A stretch of DNA of 64,000 bases from Ostrinia nubilalis (lineage: Eukaryota > Arthropoda > Insecta > Lepidoptera > Crambidae): positions 1,707,001 to 1,771,000 of the forward strand of contig NC_087097.1 of the NCBI RefSeq assembly GCF_963855985.1, written 5' to 3'. The position numbers were made by a program, and so were the translations under genes. Below the pieces are notes generated by a model. That model was not told where the DNA came from. It saw nothing but the letters and a program-made list of their open reading frames with translations, and did no database searches. This document shows positions 1 through 11,884 of the stretch, piece after piece. How positions within the stretch are numbered: the first letter of the stretch is position 1; each line of letters begins with the position of its first letter.

Positions 1-542
1 GTAGAGAACCCTTTTCAAACATTTGAATCAACAAAAAAGAAAAAAGTGAGGGCGGATGGGACGAATTGAAAGCATTCAACCAATAAAGTTATTTTTATGA
101 AAGGGGACGTTTGGAGAGGGCTGGCTATCAGTGTTGCCCGATTTTATTTTCCCCCAGTTACGTGGGTTCACTCACGTGTGGCGTTATCATACGTAATAAC
201 TTTTTCTATTATGTCTACGCGGTGAGTATTAAACAACTTAACAATATCTGGCCTTGTAAAATGAAATTATACAAAGCATTACAAGTGCAAACAAGTGTAA
301 CCACAACGCACAGTTGTATGGAATCATTCTGTTGCGACGTTTCAAAGCAATAAACTGGTTTCCTAGTTTTAATAATTAGCAATTTGAATGTAATCGAAGT
401 ATAGCTAAAAATTGACTCATTGAAGCGACTCAGCGTAACGTAGGCGCGAATTAAGTTATGGAAAGTGGTAAATGAAGTAAGCGAGCGGGTCACACAGCCG
501 GCGACCTCGATCGCGGCGGGCAGTGAGCCCGTGTCCTCCGCC
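1..542. other. Upstream/5' region of gene 1
   Basis: No coding sequence is recognised here. The stretch lies directly upstream of the first candidate initiator exon of the + strand gene and should hold its 5' UTR and promoter. It is AT-rich until about 480, then turns GC-rich towards the start codon. I could not place a TATA box or initiator with confidence. Confidence 0.4.
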
Positions 543-1118
543 ATGACCAACCGGCGCCCGCGCACGTTTCTCGCGCTCGCTGCGCTGCTTCTCGCGCAAC
601 CCGCGCGCGGGCTCATCGACGAAACACTCGACGTCCTATTCCTCAGCAAAGAAATCGGCGAGAAAGTGCTCAGCTCGTGGGACATCATCGGAAAACCATT
701 CAATGCCACTGGAGGGGTCGAACTTCCATTCATCAAGAGGCGGGAAACCCAGATCTTATCCCGCCTCGCACAGGTTACGAATGCGATCGAGAGGCTGGAG
801 CTGAACTTGCAGCAAAATAATGCTGTGGCTTTGATGCTGTCGAAGAACAGTGGGAAGAAATCTGCCCTGGAACTGAGGCTACACGAGATGACCGATTTGC
901 TGAGCAGGGTTTCGTCTGCCAACCGGCAGATGAGAGAATATGTGCGGCTTCAACAAACATTGGAAAGGAGTACTTTAGAAAATTTCGCGGAGTGGTGTGT
1001 TTCTCATGACCCTGGCGCTTTGCCGGGGTTGCTTGAAAGAATTCATGCCCTAGTGGTGCCGCCGCACAGGAATCTCCTGGGCCGCGGTGTCCTGCAGTTA
1101 ATTTTGGAGGACTTGCAG
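543..1118 (+). CDS. Gene 1, alternative first exon 1a (signal peptide)
   Basis: This exon encodes 192 residues and starts with a clear secretion signal: MTNRRPR, then a hydrophobic Leu/Ala core ending near ARG. I chose the Met at 543 over an in-frame Met at 465 because the hydrophobic core follows it directly. The rest is a charged, Leu-rich helical segment, with one N-glycosylation site (NAT) in KPFNATGG. The exon ends at LEDLQ with a donor (gtttgt) in phase 0, the phase needed to join exon 2 at 9863. It resembles exon 1b in layout (signal peptide, helical region, end in -LQ) but little in sequence, so the two look like alternative N-termini under separate promoters. The protein is an insect secreted protein of unknown function, possibly Pfam DUF4803; I could not check this. 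Confidence 0.62.
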
Positions 1119-2342
1119 GTTTGTACGTCATTACATTGTTGTCTCAGTAAACAGCGTTCCGATCGGTGCCATTGTTCAACTGTGAAGAGTGATAAACAAA
1201 CATCGATACATCCGACTTTTTAACAGTAACATGGGATTATTCTCGGATTGTCGAGCCATTATGAGGTAATCATTATCTCGACAATGTGTGCGACAAATGG
1301 ACGCCGAGGACTCTTAAAAAAGATTCGGATCATTCGCTTCAAATGGAACGTTAACTGTTGAGGGTGAGTCATAAAAATAGTGTGTTGGTTAACACCATCC
1401 CGCGAGGTAACGGGGATCTCGATAAAACGTGTTAGTAGACACACATTTTAACACATTTTAGATAATAAGTTCGTTTTATTACTATACTACTTAAAATAAC
1501 TAGACGAATTTAAGTACCTATACTTCGAATTGTTTTTTTTTTAATATGGGACATTATAGGTATAAGCCTTATTATTAGATGATTCATTGCGACAATGTTA
1601 AACGGGAAACAATAAATTGTTGAGGAATAAGTTGTTGCATGACTACTGAACTGATAAAGTTTATAACTAAATCCATCCTTTGTTGTGTCTGGCCGGCAGC
1701 ACAACGGTGCATTGAGCGGAGATTACAAGAATCGTTTCGCCTAACCGAACAAAACATGAGTAAATGAAAAACACATTGTAGGCTCGACCACTCCTCTGCA
1801 TCGTGCATCGCACAATTGCCAATCTGCTCGTAACCTGTTGCACTAAGTTGTCATGAACTGACCTGAATATGAATTAAAAGATTAGACAGAGACAGGCCCG
1901 TATGTATTATAAAATGACATTGAAGTTTGAATCCGCACTAAGGAATAGATTTGATACTCATATGCCTTGACTTTGAATTGAGTTTTACCTGTACTGTAGT
2001 ACCTATTAGAATAATACTGGACATAGGCAATGTAAATTAGTAACTATTTCTTGTCTAAGCTAACGGTCTTTAAATTAAATTAGCTGTAGACAAGCTATTT
2101 ATTATCTCTACTTAAATAAATAAATAAATAACTTACCTACTCCCTAACTTAAATGTTATCATCAAACATTTGCTTTAGACTTTGGACCCCAGGCAGGATA
2201 ATATTAAATTAGGCATTGATACCCGATAAAAATAACTTCGAACATACATTTTGCATCACTTTTACTTGTTTTCTTGTATTCGAAGTCTAGATCCACTACA
2301 CAAGGTCAATATTTTTGTTTACCCAGTCGGAACATACACTTT
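1119..2342 (+). other. Intron / inter-exon DNA without recognised features
   Basis: AT-rich DNA after the exon 1a donor. I see no coding exon or complete mobile element. A short (aaat)n run lies near 2116. Confidence 0.4.
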
Positions 2343-2469
2343 AACTAAATTTTAAATAAAAAAACTTGAAAAAATCGAATTGCCTGATGCGGGACTCGAA
2401 CCTACGACCTTCCACTTGCCGGGCGACGGGCAGTTCGATTTTCTCAAGTTGTTTATTTAAAATTTAGTT
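2343..2469. repeat. Foldback with tRNA-like T-arm in the loop
   Basis: Two arms of about 42 bp (2343-2384 and 2429-2469) are inverted copies with few mismatches. The loop read on the - strand contains a tRNA T-arm/B-box-like stretch (ggttcgagtcccgc). This looks like a foldback or SINE-derived relic rather than a functional tRNA, because no acceptor or anticodon stem is evident. Confidence 0.55.
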
Positions 2470-2952
2470 TGAGAAGCGACTCTATTCGCTAAGAAATTTT
2501 AATACATTTTAACTTTCAATGCATTCAAAAATATTTCGATGATGATTTTATTCAAGGGATGTTTTAACAACTAATTTTGTATTATTCAATTACTCCAAGG
2601 ATGCTTATTTGTCAAAACTTTTTATTTTAAGCGATCAAATAAATATTAAATTATGTAGGTACGAGAGACCTTGTAGACAATGAAGTGAACTATTAACATA
2701 GTGAGTCATACAATGACCGACGGGGGTCAAACAACTTGCCGGATCGAGGGCTCGGTTAGTGAAATCACAACTTCCTATAATTTATTTACTCATAAAAATA
2801 TAAGTACTTATTTTGATGTCAACTTCAAGTATTTGCCACTACCCAAGGCACAGAATATACTTGTCCTAGGTAAGGAAAAATACAAAGAAAACAATTGATA
2901 ACAATTGTTTGTAACGGTAACTTAACTTTATTTTAAAAGAAGTAGGTAATAC

Positions 2953-3468
2953 CAGGCCTGTTCATCTCCGCGAGTTTACATCGAAAACAAAACACGCACG
3001 ATGGCCCACCTACAGGATACTATTCGACAAGGCCTCACATACGAGCGAACATTGACTCACGCACGCGTATTCTTGTGTATGATGGAAGAAAATAAAGAAA
3101 ATGGTGTACTAAATACTGTGCAGTATTTAACTGGGTAAATAATAATAAAAACACAGAATGTACTTTTTTAAGTTGCCTCAAGACACTGAGAGGTAAATAA
3201 GTAGTTAATATTATTCATAATAATTCATGCTAAATCATGTATTTCCTCCGCCATTTTCCGCAGTTTGGCACCTAACGTCACATCATTTTACCGAAGTCAG
3301 CCCTATAGCTTCGGCGCAGTGCCGATCACTGACGTTTGTCAACAAAATGGTGCTTGACTTTTGAGACATGCTAAATTACACCATATTGTTAATGACATTG
3401 AGCATACATTTTTTTAAATACCTTCGCGAAGTAAAACTTCTGTACGTAGTACTTATTATTATTCTGTG
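2953..3468 (+). mobile_element. 516-bp nonautonomous element, copy 1
   Basis: The element begins caggcctgttcatctccg and ends attctgtg. It is flanked by a perfect 7-bp duplication, gtaatac (2946-2952 and 3469-3475). A second copy lies in opposite orientation at 14685-15210 with its own 7-bp duplication. The start CAGG recalls hAT elements, but 7 rather than 8 bp is duplicated and the termini are not good inverted repeats. I see no coding capacity. Confidence 0.75.
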
Positions 3469-4024
3469 GTAATACTTCGTTCAGAGAAGTATGAAGGAGT
3501 TTAATTGTGTGAAAAAAAACAAAACAAAAAGAATAATAACAGCTGTGAAATTTTAATTTATGATAGTACTGAGTAGCTTAATAATTAAACTATATCTGCT
3601 GTGAGAGACGAACTATTTTTTCATTGTTTATGACCTTTCTGAAGATCATAACCACATGTTTCAAGTATAATAGTACGTGATAAATCGTAGGATACGTAGT
3701 AACAACAATCGTGCGTAACACGAGTCAGCAAACATTATAATGTATTTGTTAGTGATAAAACGTAGCGGATGCGGCCACTGAGATCGCAGCCGGTTCTAGG
3801 TACTCATATCAAGTGTCAAATGCACGTGGAAAATATAATATAATTCACTTTATATACGTAGCTAAAGAGACTTCCTAAATAAAGAGTGATTTAGCCAACA
3901 AAAGATATTTTAAAGTGCAAATACCTCGTCCGCGTGAAATACACTAACAAAACAAGACATTCGTGGCGATTTGGCGTTTATTTTCTAAATTGACCTGGCC
4001 TCTTGAATTCAAAGTGCGCTTTAA

Positions 4025-5193
4025 CCCTTCATTTGATTTTGTTCACTGGGATGAACATTCAATTGAAAAAAATAATATGCCGAGTGCATACGTCTTAATT
4101 TCTGGTAAGTTTTTTTTTTTCACTAGAAAATTTAAGTTTTGGTAGAAAAATATTTTTATGTGCTAGTCACAGTCTGAAAGTGTTAATTTTAGCCAAAATG
4201 CCGGCCATAGCGAAGACCAGGCTTTAGTGTCAAGGTGTTTATTCAAGCTTTACATGTTTTTTATTATAATTGAGTAATGACAGTGGTTTTAACGTATTGC
4301 ATAGTGTTCATGCTTAATAACTTGATTGATTTACAATGCTCATTTAATAAATAAGCCATGTTATACCAGGTCAAAGTCGAGTGTTCATCCTAGTGAACAT
4401 TGCCAAATTACTAATAATCTTTGATTGTTCATCCCAGTGAACGTTGTCAAATAGGCTATGAAACGTTTATTTTTGCTTAATTTTATTTCAGTGGACTAAT
4501 TTCTTTATTTAGAGTATTTTTTTATTTTGTTTGGGATGTTGGTAGCTTAATACTGTATATTGCATGAAATGTAATATCAGAATAATGTTTTGTTACTGGT
4601 AAAAGTGGACATAATTGTTTTCTAAATTTTCATGCAAAATAATTACATATTTTAATTTAGCGGTTGTTTGTAGATTCAAAGTTTGTATTTCCAAAGAATA
4701 TTTTTGATTAAAATCATTTTTACTTTTTTATTTAAACCCTGAAGAATATATTTTATAAATGTGGGAGCTGTTTTTTTTATTATTTAGTGCGACTTGTCCA
4801 CTTTGAAGTTACATGAACAAAAAATTATGATTTTTTTCTTTAAAAACATTAAACATTGTTTTACCTCAACGATCACACAAAATTGTATGGTAATAGTTAC
4901 TTTCTTACTATTTTGTGCACCAAAAAGTGTTTAATAATATAAATTTTACTTTTTATATGAATAATTGTTTTAACTTAATGCCGCTACCCTAAATTGGCAA
5001 TGTTCACCCCAATGAACAGTTAAAATTCTCCATATATTTGGCAGTGTTCATCGGGATGAACATTGTTTTTTTTCTATTTGGTGAAGTTCAGAATTTTTAT
5101 ATATTTTTTTCTGACCTATAAATAACCCTAAGAACATAAATCCGACGATGTATTTTTATTTTTTGATAAATAATGAGTCTGCCAAATTAAGGG
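4025..5193. mobile_element. Nonautonomous piggyBac-like element with palindromic subterminal motifs
   Basis: The tetranucleotide TTAA flanks the element on both sides (4021-4024 and 5194-5197). The termini are inverted: the left reads CCCTTCATTTG and the right, reverse-complemented, CCCTTAATTTG. A TTAA target with CCCTT ends is the classic piggyBac signature. No transposase frame survives. Five copies of a 16-bp palindrome, GTTCA-N6-TGAAC, lie inside (4041, 4383, 4427, 5002, 5046), mostly near TTTGGCAATG-type flanks; they could be transposase-binding repeats. Confidence 0.7.
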
Positions 5194-5197
5194 TTAA

Positions 5198-7328
5198 ACG
5201 ATTCATCTCTTCAGTTTCAGCAATGGTTTTTTTAATCTGTATTTTATTTTATTATTCGGGTTTTGTTTTGCACTTCCTGCTACCTTTATGAGGTCGTCGG
5301 TCCACCTTGTGGGTTAATGTCCCAAATACATAATTAGGCACATTTAAAACTGATTTCCACAAATGTGAAACGAACCCACGACACTTCGCTTGCCTGACGA
5401 TTGGACTTACCAGGCATTTTAGTAATGTAGCAATTCCCACCTGAGAATTTTCCTAATTAGCTTAATATAGGTAATTATACATTTCGGTTAGTTCATCACG
5501 CTGATTCACACAATCTAGTCAAGTTTTTATGCGCGCTGTGACAGCACAGATTAAATAAACATTCTACTTTGCGCGTTCGCAAACTCGTTTCCGAGATCAT
5601 TCGCACTGATGAATCATTGACGCACCTTTGGCTTACACAAAGAAGTCATCCACTTACGTACTTTACTAGGAAGCTTAGATTTTATGCTGTAAAATTGCGT
5701 CTTGAAAAAGTTTTAAATTAAACTCAAAGAACAAAACGAATTGGACCTATTATAACACGTAACTAGAAAGCAACTTTACTAACGACAAATTTTATCAGAT
5801 AATAGATTACATAATTTATTTGTGGTACAAATAACTATTATGTTTGAACCACATAAACTATTTTTCTTTCTTTCGATGTGTATTTCGAGATACAAAAAAA
5901 AACATTCAAAGAACAGTTTCGTTAAATGTATACTTCCAATAATTTTATGGTAATAATTAATGAGCATCAATTGAAGGTGTGACTTCAATATTTATTTTGA
6001 TTTGCTCATCAGAAAACAACGATTAATTTTTAATCGAGTTTAGACAGGAGTTTAACCACATCCAACCTGGTATTTGTGAAATGTAGGAAACTAAAAGAAT
6101 ACTTGGACTACAAATTCAATCCACAAACATATCACCATAAAACAAAACAACCAGCGAAAAAAATACAAATACGAAGAAATGGTTCCACCCTCTGATGGAT
6201 TTGACCCGCATCTAATTGCCCAACATGACAGATGGTACATTTTATATTGTTGCGTGGGAGTTCGAAACAATACCAGCACGTTATCTAGAACGTTAATTAG
6301 AAAAATATGCAAACGGAACTGCTCATCAGTGGTCTATGTAGATAAGACGGTGCTAACTTTGATTTAAGCACGTCTCAGTACTAAAGATATCGAGTAGAGA
6401 GAATAAATAATCCAATAAGATAAAGTAAACAGCAAAAAGAACAGAACTTGTTTTTTATTAATGTTTGTTATTATGAATTAGTTAACATGAAAAGCTATGA
6501 AAGTGCTTCTGTATACTACTATTCAAATATGGTTTTATCGAGTCGCAAAATATTGTAATTTCTATTCACAGCAGCCTTCTAAAGTTCTTTTGTTAGCCTG
6601 GCTTAGCCTATGGACTAACAATGATTGAAGTACGTCATACTGCCAGACGTGCTGTCTCCAATACAATAGAATAGAGGAAAAAACTACGGTAAAGCTACAT
6701 TATGTATGCTACAATAGACCTTAAGTCGTTAAAATAAGAACGGGGATGTAGCACGTGCAGGAGACTAGTGCCTCTTGTAACTGTCGATGAGCTGACACAA
6801 CGTTCGCCATTGTCTATCGATATTCCCTAGATTTATCAAAGAAATGTCCTAAAATAGCATGACTATTTTAAGTATTTTATTTGACATTAAACTAAAAAAT
6901 AACAAAACGTAAATATGTTAGAGAAAGTGCCAATGATTTCAGTACATTATCTGCATGGTGTAAGTAGGCATGTCATAAGAAATAACCCAGTAAGACACTT
7001 CCTAAATAAACACTTCTTTGAATCGTGACAAAAGATATTCAAAGCGTATGTATACCGGTGTGCAGGAGTCGGGAGCCGATGACTGTCAGCTGACGCGACA
7101 CTGGAGCCTAATAAGCGCATAATAATAACAATATAATGCAAACAATACCTCGTGCAAGCTAGTAAAAGTCTTATTTCAAGGAAAATAAGGGCTACAATAA
7201 CCGCAAAATGAGTTTGCAACGAGTTAACAGTAATAACATGCGGGACTGTAGTGATGACCGACACGAATGGGATGCGTAAATAATCGATGTCGATTCAGTT
7301 CATTGCTTTCAGTTTCATTATTTTGCAT
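5198..7328 (+). other. Inter-exon DNA with old LINE debris
   Basis: At about 5268-5320 the - strand matches the LINE segment also present at 31255-31310 (ccacaaggtggaccgacg type). It is followed by a tRNA-like stretch near 5365-5400, so this is a degraded retroelement. The rest is AT-rich, and the short reading frames within it show no recognisable protein. Confidence 0.4.
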
Positions 7329-7356
7329 TTTACTTTATTTTACTTGATTACATTTA

Positions 7357-7455
7357 ACTTGACCTTCATTGGTTGGGTTTTTGTGGCGGTCAAGCTGTAG
7401 ATCCTGGCTACACAGGAGTTGCAGTGGTGGGAACGAGAGGTGGGAATAGTCCCGT
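7357..7455 (+). mobile_element. Truncated 3' end of the R1/I-like LINE
   Basis: About 99 bp are essentially identical to the final 99 bp of the LINE at 21970-22901 (from acttgaccttcattggttgg to gggaatagtcccgt). It is therefore a severely 5'-truncated insertion. A T-rich sequence (tttactttatttta) occurs on both sides and may be target duplication. Confidence 0.65.
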
Positions 7456-7699
7456 AATAATTTACTTTATTTTATTTAAACATGCGATCATATTAAGTAC
7501 ATTTATGTTTACTAAACAATGCTCGTTCAATGTCAAAAGAATATCGAAAACCGTATAATTACTCTTCAAACGAAAGCTTAATTAAACAATCGAACATTTT
7601 CCTCTTCTCGAGGAAACGTCGCCTATAAACAATGCGATAGCATCACAGTAAAGGTTACTCGCGAGGTCGTGTAAACAATAAAAGAAGAGTGCTTGTTCT

Positions 7700-7873
7700 C
7701 TCCAACTTTCAGTTTTGTCGGGTTCGCGCGGCGGGTGAGTTGTCGATATCGCTGGCTGACATCGTACGTCACTAGGGCGACCCCACTCGCTCGAAGCCGC
7801 GGTCCCCTCGCGGCCGCCAGCCTCAGTGTAGCTCGCGTCGCGCAACCAAACGTACCGCTAAAACTGTGTCACA
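7700..7873 (+). promoter_or_regulatory. Likely promoter and 5' UTR of exon 1b
   Basis: GC content rises abruptly here just before the exon 1b start codon. An arthropod initiator-like motif (TCAGT) sits near 7831, about 40 bp before the Met at 7874, and a donor-like ggtgagt lies near 7734. This is inferred from composition and position only. Confidence 0.35.
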
Positions 7874-8341
7874 ATGAAAGTCGCGGCGCTTTTTGCGCTG
7901 CTAACCCTCGCGGCGACAGAGGATCTGTCGCCGGTGGACTTCGTCCGAAAGAACTTTTACACGCTAGAGGTGGAAATGTGGAACAATGTGAGCGATCCGA
8001 TGTGGAGAGAAGCGGGTCTGGGCGGCGATGTGGAGTTAACAAAGGCGTTCGTGGCGTTGGACAACCAGATCGCATCGCTGCCGAGTCCGCCGCGGCCCCC
8101 GTTGAGTTCGTGGCTGTGGGTGCGGGCGACGGAGAAGCTGCAGGTCATCGACGGGCTGTACAAGACGTTCGTGGAGTTCGCCCGGCGGCAGGCCGCGCCG
8201 GGGGCGGTGCCGGCGCCCGTCAAGGACTGGCTGGACCTGGCGGAGAGCATCCTCATGGATCCCAAAACGTCGGCGATGCAGGCCGTGAAGAAACTGGAGG
8301 GTGTGCTGCAACACGGGGACTTGTTCCGCTCGATATTACAG
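7874..8341 (+). CDS. Gene 1, alternative first exon 1b (signal peptide)
   Basis: 156 residues starting with a short, clear signal peptide (MKVAALFALLTLAATED). The mature part is helical and acidic, with a Pro-rich patch (PSPPRPP) near residue 78 and one NVS glycosylation site. It ends ...FRSILQ in phase 0 at a gtacat donor, so it joins exon 2 exactly as exon 1a does. With exons 2-10 it gives a 634-residue protein. A less likely alternative is that exon 1a splices into this exon at an in-frame AG just after the signal peptide (before GAT CTG TCG, preceded by ctaac), giving one longer protein. Confidence 0.78.
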
Positions 8342-9862
8342 GTACATCGACAAAGGATGCGTCCAATTGGTCGTGCGGGGCGGGCTGATTCGGGACGTTT
8401 TATGTGAAACGCAAGTGAGGGTCGAGGTATTGATTTGCGGAATCGTCAACACGAACGTCTGGGTGTTTGGCAAGCGGCATGTCAGTGACCCGTGTTTACG
8501 TTGGCGGCCGGTGTTTATGGAGTGTTCGCAATAATATACATTTTTGAGGCACCCAGCGTGAAAGCCGACCGCATTATTGCTCATTTAGCATTCTGGTCAG
8601 GCAAAGCTGCGTTGAGCACTTTTAATTGAAATGTTCCGAGTTCACTTGAAAGTACGTGTCTGGCTCGTTAATTGTTCTAATTATTTTTATTGAGCGGAAT
8701 TAACATTAATAGGACGTTAAAAACACATTATTACAAAGTTTTGAGAATTATAACAAACGCCCTTGATGCAAGAGCAAAAGTTGTAAGTGAAAAGAAATTG
8801 CAATAACAGGTTTTTAGATAAAATGTAATTAGAATTCCTAACCGGTCTAATAACACAGTGCTTACAAAACAAAAAATAAGTAGGTAAATGTAGGTACAAT
8901 GCGATAACTAGCGCAATCTATTACCTATAAAATATGCGTTTAATCATTAGCCATTTACATAATTATAACCGCGACCGAAATCTTCGTAATGATAAACTGC
9001 TATGACCTAATTAAAATACCGTATTCACTTACAGGAAATAACACCTGCGCTATGTCATGATCACATTAGTAACTATAAAATGGCATTTAATTTGAACAAA
9101 GAAAAGCTGACAGTACCTAGTTGTTGAATGCAAATCACTTTGGGGAATTAATATTCAGATTTCTTTGAATTTTAACAACTTCGAGTTCAAACCAAGGACC
9201 TTTTGGTAAATACATGTTCTAAGAAATGAACACTGACATGAAGTGGAAATTAAAAAGTACATAATAAAGAATACTATGTTTTAAATCTTATAACATATTA
9301 TTACTTAAATAACGAAATGTAGTATAGTCTCGTAATGCAAAGAGAAAAACAAATGATAAACGTAAATTTGGTCAAAGATGGCTAAAAATAGAACTGAGTA
9401 AACGATATTGGAGTTCATTCAGAGCTTATGCCAAGGCCACAAAGACAATACATAGCAAATCTAAGTAGTAGTCGAAGTGTTTGTTTTTCTCGTATTGTCA
9501 ACATAAGGAAAAAATTACATAGTGAAGCGAGTACTTAAATAGAATATAGAAATACTTTATTGAAACAGTAGTTAATTGCATAATAAACAACAACATCACA
9601 GCAATAATAAAAACAATTACTGAGCCTCTGCGCCAATAGACTCCCCTCTCGCTCAGCTTTTATCTTAACATGCTCGTAAGGGCATGTCAAGAAGCTGGTC
9701 TTCCGCAAACGCCCTTGCTTTGGAATCACGCTTCCCTTCGAGGAGACACCGACTCGAGTTCGCTATCTCTCAAAAGGGTGCGCTCCCAGCAATACCGTGA
9801 TACCTATCTTACGTTAATATAAAATAGACTTTACCTATCTGATAATAAACTTTACATTCCAG
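8342..9862 (+). other. Intron between exon 1b and exon 2
   Basis: 1.5 kb of AT-rich intron. The GC-richer stretch at about 9610-9780 looks like part of an old repeat, but I could not assign it. Confidence 0.5.
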
Positions 9863-10004
9863 GATGAGCATCCAGACGTGTGTGAGTTACAGCTGTCTCA
9901 GCATCAGCTCATATATGACACGTACAACACGATATCCCTTACGGAGATTAAGGGATACGCCATGATGCAGTTCTCGTGGATGCTTCTCAGGATATACGGC
10001 AGAG
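9863..10004 (+). CDS. Gene 1, exon 2 (first common exon)
   Basis: 142 bp, entered in phase 0 after a pyrimidine-rich acceptor (ttacattccag) and left in phase 1 at gtaatt. It encodes DEHPDVCELQLSQHQLIYD and on to a Trp/Leu-rich helix ending LLRIYGRG. This is the first exon shared by both N-terminal variants. Confidence 0.82.
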
Positions 10005-10220
10005 GTAATTCAGATATGTTTGATGTTACATAGGTTTTTACATTTACCCCCTTATTATAATAAAAGTTACACCCTAGTTGAACTTGTCATTTAGTATGGA
10101 AATGTCATTTTAATCCAGTGCTCATTCTAGGTGTAAGTTTTATTAATAGGGGGACATTGTTTATTTCAGCATAGTAGTGGTGGAAATGAAAGAATGCAAA
10201 AAAAAGTAATATCTATTAAA

Positions 10221-10342
10221 AGTGATAAACACTAAAAATAATAGTTCGCAGGTGTCTGCGAACATTATTTTTAGTGTTTATCATCATGCAGTTTATCTTC
10301 TCTTTGAGATGTGTATCTCAAAGAGATGATAAACTGCCGACC
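10221..10342. repeat. Two adjacent near-perfect hairpins
   Basis: Two stem-loops sit side by side. The first (about 10221-10285) has arms containing gataaacactaaaaataat and its complement around gtgt. The second (about 10296-10342) has a roughly 20-bp stem around the same gtgt loop (gcagtttatc...gataaactgc). Both stems share the gataaac/gtttatc motif, so this looks like a compound foldback MITE. A miRNA-type hairpin is possible but not supported. Confidence 0.5.
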
Positions 10343-10383
10343 AATTGACATACTTTTTATGATCAAGTAAAACTATGTATTAT

Positions 10384-10428
10384 CAAATCAAATCAAATCA
10401 AATCAAATCAAATTTCTTTATTTATTTG
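10384..10428 (+). repeat. (AATCA)n pentanucleotide run with SINE/LINE-like tail
   Basis: About six copies of atcaa are followed by tttctttatttattt. This is typical of the low-complexity 3' tail of an insect retroelement, but no body can be defined. Confidence 0.55.
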
Positions 10429-11139
10429 TGTGAAAGTAGACGATGACACTATTTTTGAGATAACAGACCGAATTATTGGCAATAATAAGTTGTAGCAAAA
10501 CATTTTGGTATCAACTTTGTGTTGTGGGTGGAGTCAGATTCATTAGTAACGGTTACAAAACACCACCGACAAAATGCATCGTCCTATGCGTTCACGCAGG
10601 ATGCAAATACAAATATTTACATTGGTGCGTGTCAAATGTTTATGTAACACACAAACATCGAAGTAAATTGCAGCATCATCAGTCAGATACCGAATGAATC
10701 ATAATATTATTGCAAACAGTTAGTGGGGCATGGCTGCTGAGAGCGGAAGCGCGAACGAAGACATATTTTAACAGTGATTAATATTGAATTCTTTACAAAA
10801 ATGTATTAAGGACCAGAATTGCAAATTGTCATAACGTCTTACGTAGTTGATTGTTGCATATAACGTCATCATATCAAGTGACAATGACTTTCAAAGACAG
10901 AGGCTAAATGCAAACTAAATTAAGATCTATAACACTATAAGCCAGTGAATATCGAACTAGATTGGCCGTTGTTCCCGATACATAATACGGTAACATCAAT
11001 TGAGCTATAATCAGAGCTACTGCATCGTGACCTTACTCATTATCGCTAGTTCAGCAATAATAACAAACGGTCAGTCATTATACGTCTCATTTTCATCGTA
11101 ATAAATAACCTAACGAATGTTTTAATCTTATTATAACTA

Positions 11140-11747
11140 CAGTGTGTCCGGGCATGTAGTGATCAAACTTTAAGGGCGAAATCTAGGGGCGCCGTCGGAA
11201 TAGGTTGTGTGATTCTTTCAGGCAGTGCATTTTCGCATGTTAGCAGCACTATGGAACCTGCTGGGAAGGGGTATCTTTGTTCAACAATTACGTCAAAACT
11301 AATAGACGTAGACTAATAAATTTTTATTCGTTTTGTAGAATAGCTCAAATACTAATAATACAATGCAAAAATAAACATACTTTAACGACCTGGTTTTTCT
11401 TGTGTTGGAAAATAACTGAAAAAGAAGTGAAAAAAGTCATGTATTTTTCTAATTAAATCCATTCTTACTCCCATAAAATGTATGAAACTTGTGTCTGTTT
11501 TCTACTTCTACTAAAAGATAATTTTATTGGCTATCGCATGATATAAAATATTTGCTTATTAATGTTAAGCTACCCACGCTTTCACTTGTTTTTGAAGGAA
11601 GAGGTGAAAACTAAAAATTAAAAACTTAAATCCTTGTAATTATTTTTCAATAAATAGGCCAAGCCCCAAATTTGAAGCATTTTTATCGATAAAATTGTCC
11701 CTAGATTTCGCCCTTAAAGTTTGATCACTACATGCCCGGACACACTG
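11140..11747. mobile_element. Tc1/mariner-type nonautonomous element, 608 bp
   Basis: The ends are near-perfect inverted repeats of about 49 bp, beginning CAGTGTGTCCGGGCATGTAG. TA dinucleotides flank both sides (11138-11139 and 11748-11749), the target of Tc1/mariner elements. The interior is AT-rich and has no transposase frame. It lies in the intron between exons 2 and 3. Confidence 0.85.
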
Positions 11748-11884
11748 TATAATAGTATTCAATATTGTTTAAACTGTGATTGATTCAGACTACTTTTAGG
11801 GGCCTAAACCCAATTTTCATAACATAAGATGATTATTATTACGTTAGAAAGGAACTAAACATAACTGTATCGAGCGAAATCAAT

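Noticed and set aside
465..542. In-frame upstream Met extending exon 1a by 26 residues
   Set aside because: The signal peptide begins at the Met at 543; the upstream stretch is polar and would block its N-terminal position.
7693..8388. Long GC-rich frames on both strands overlapping exon 1b
   Set aside because: These are shadows of a GC-rich exon in other frames. Only the frame from 7874 has a signal peptide and a donor in the right phase.
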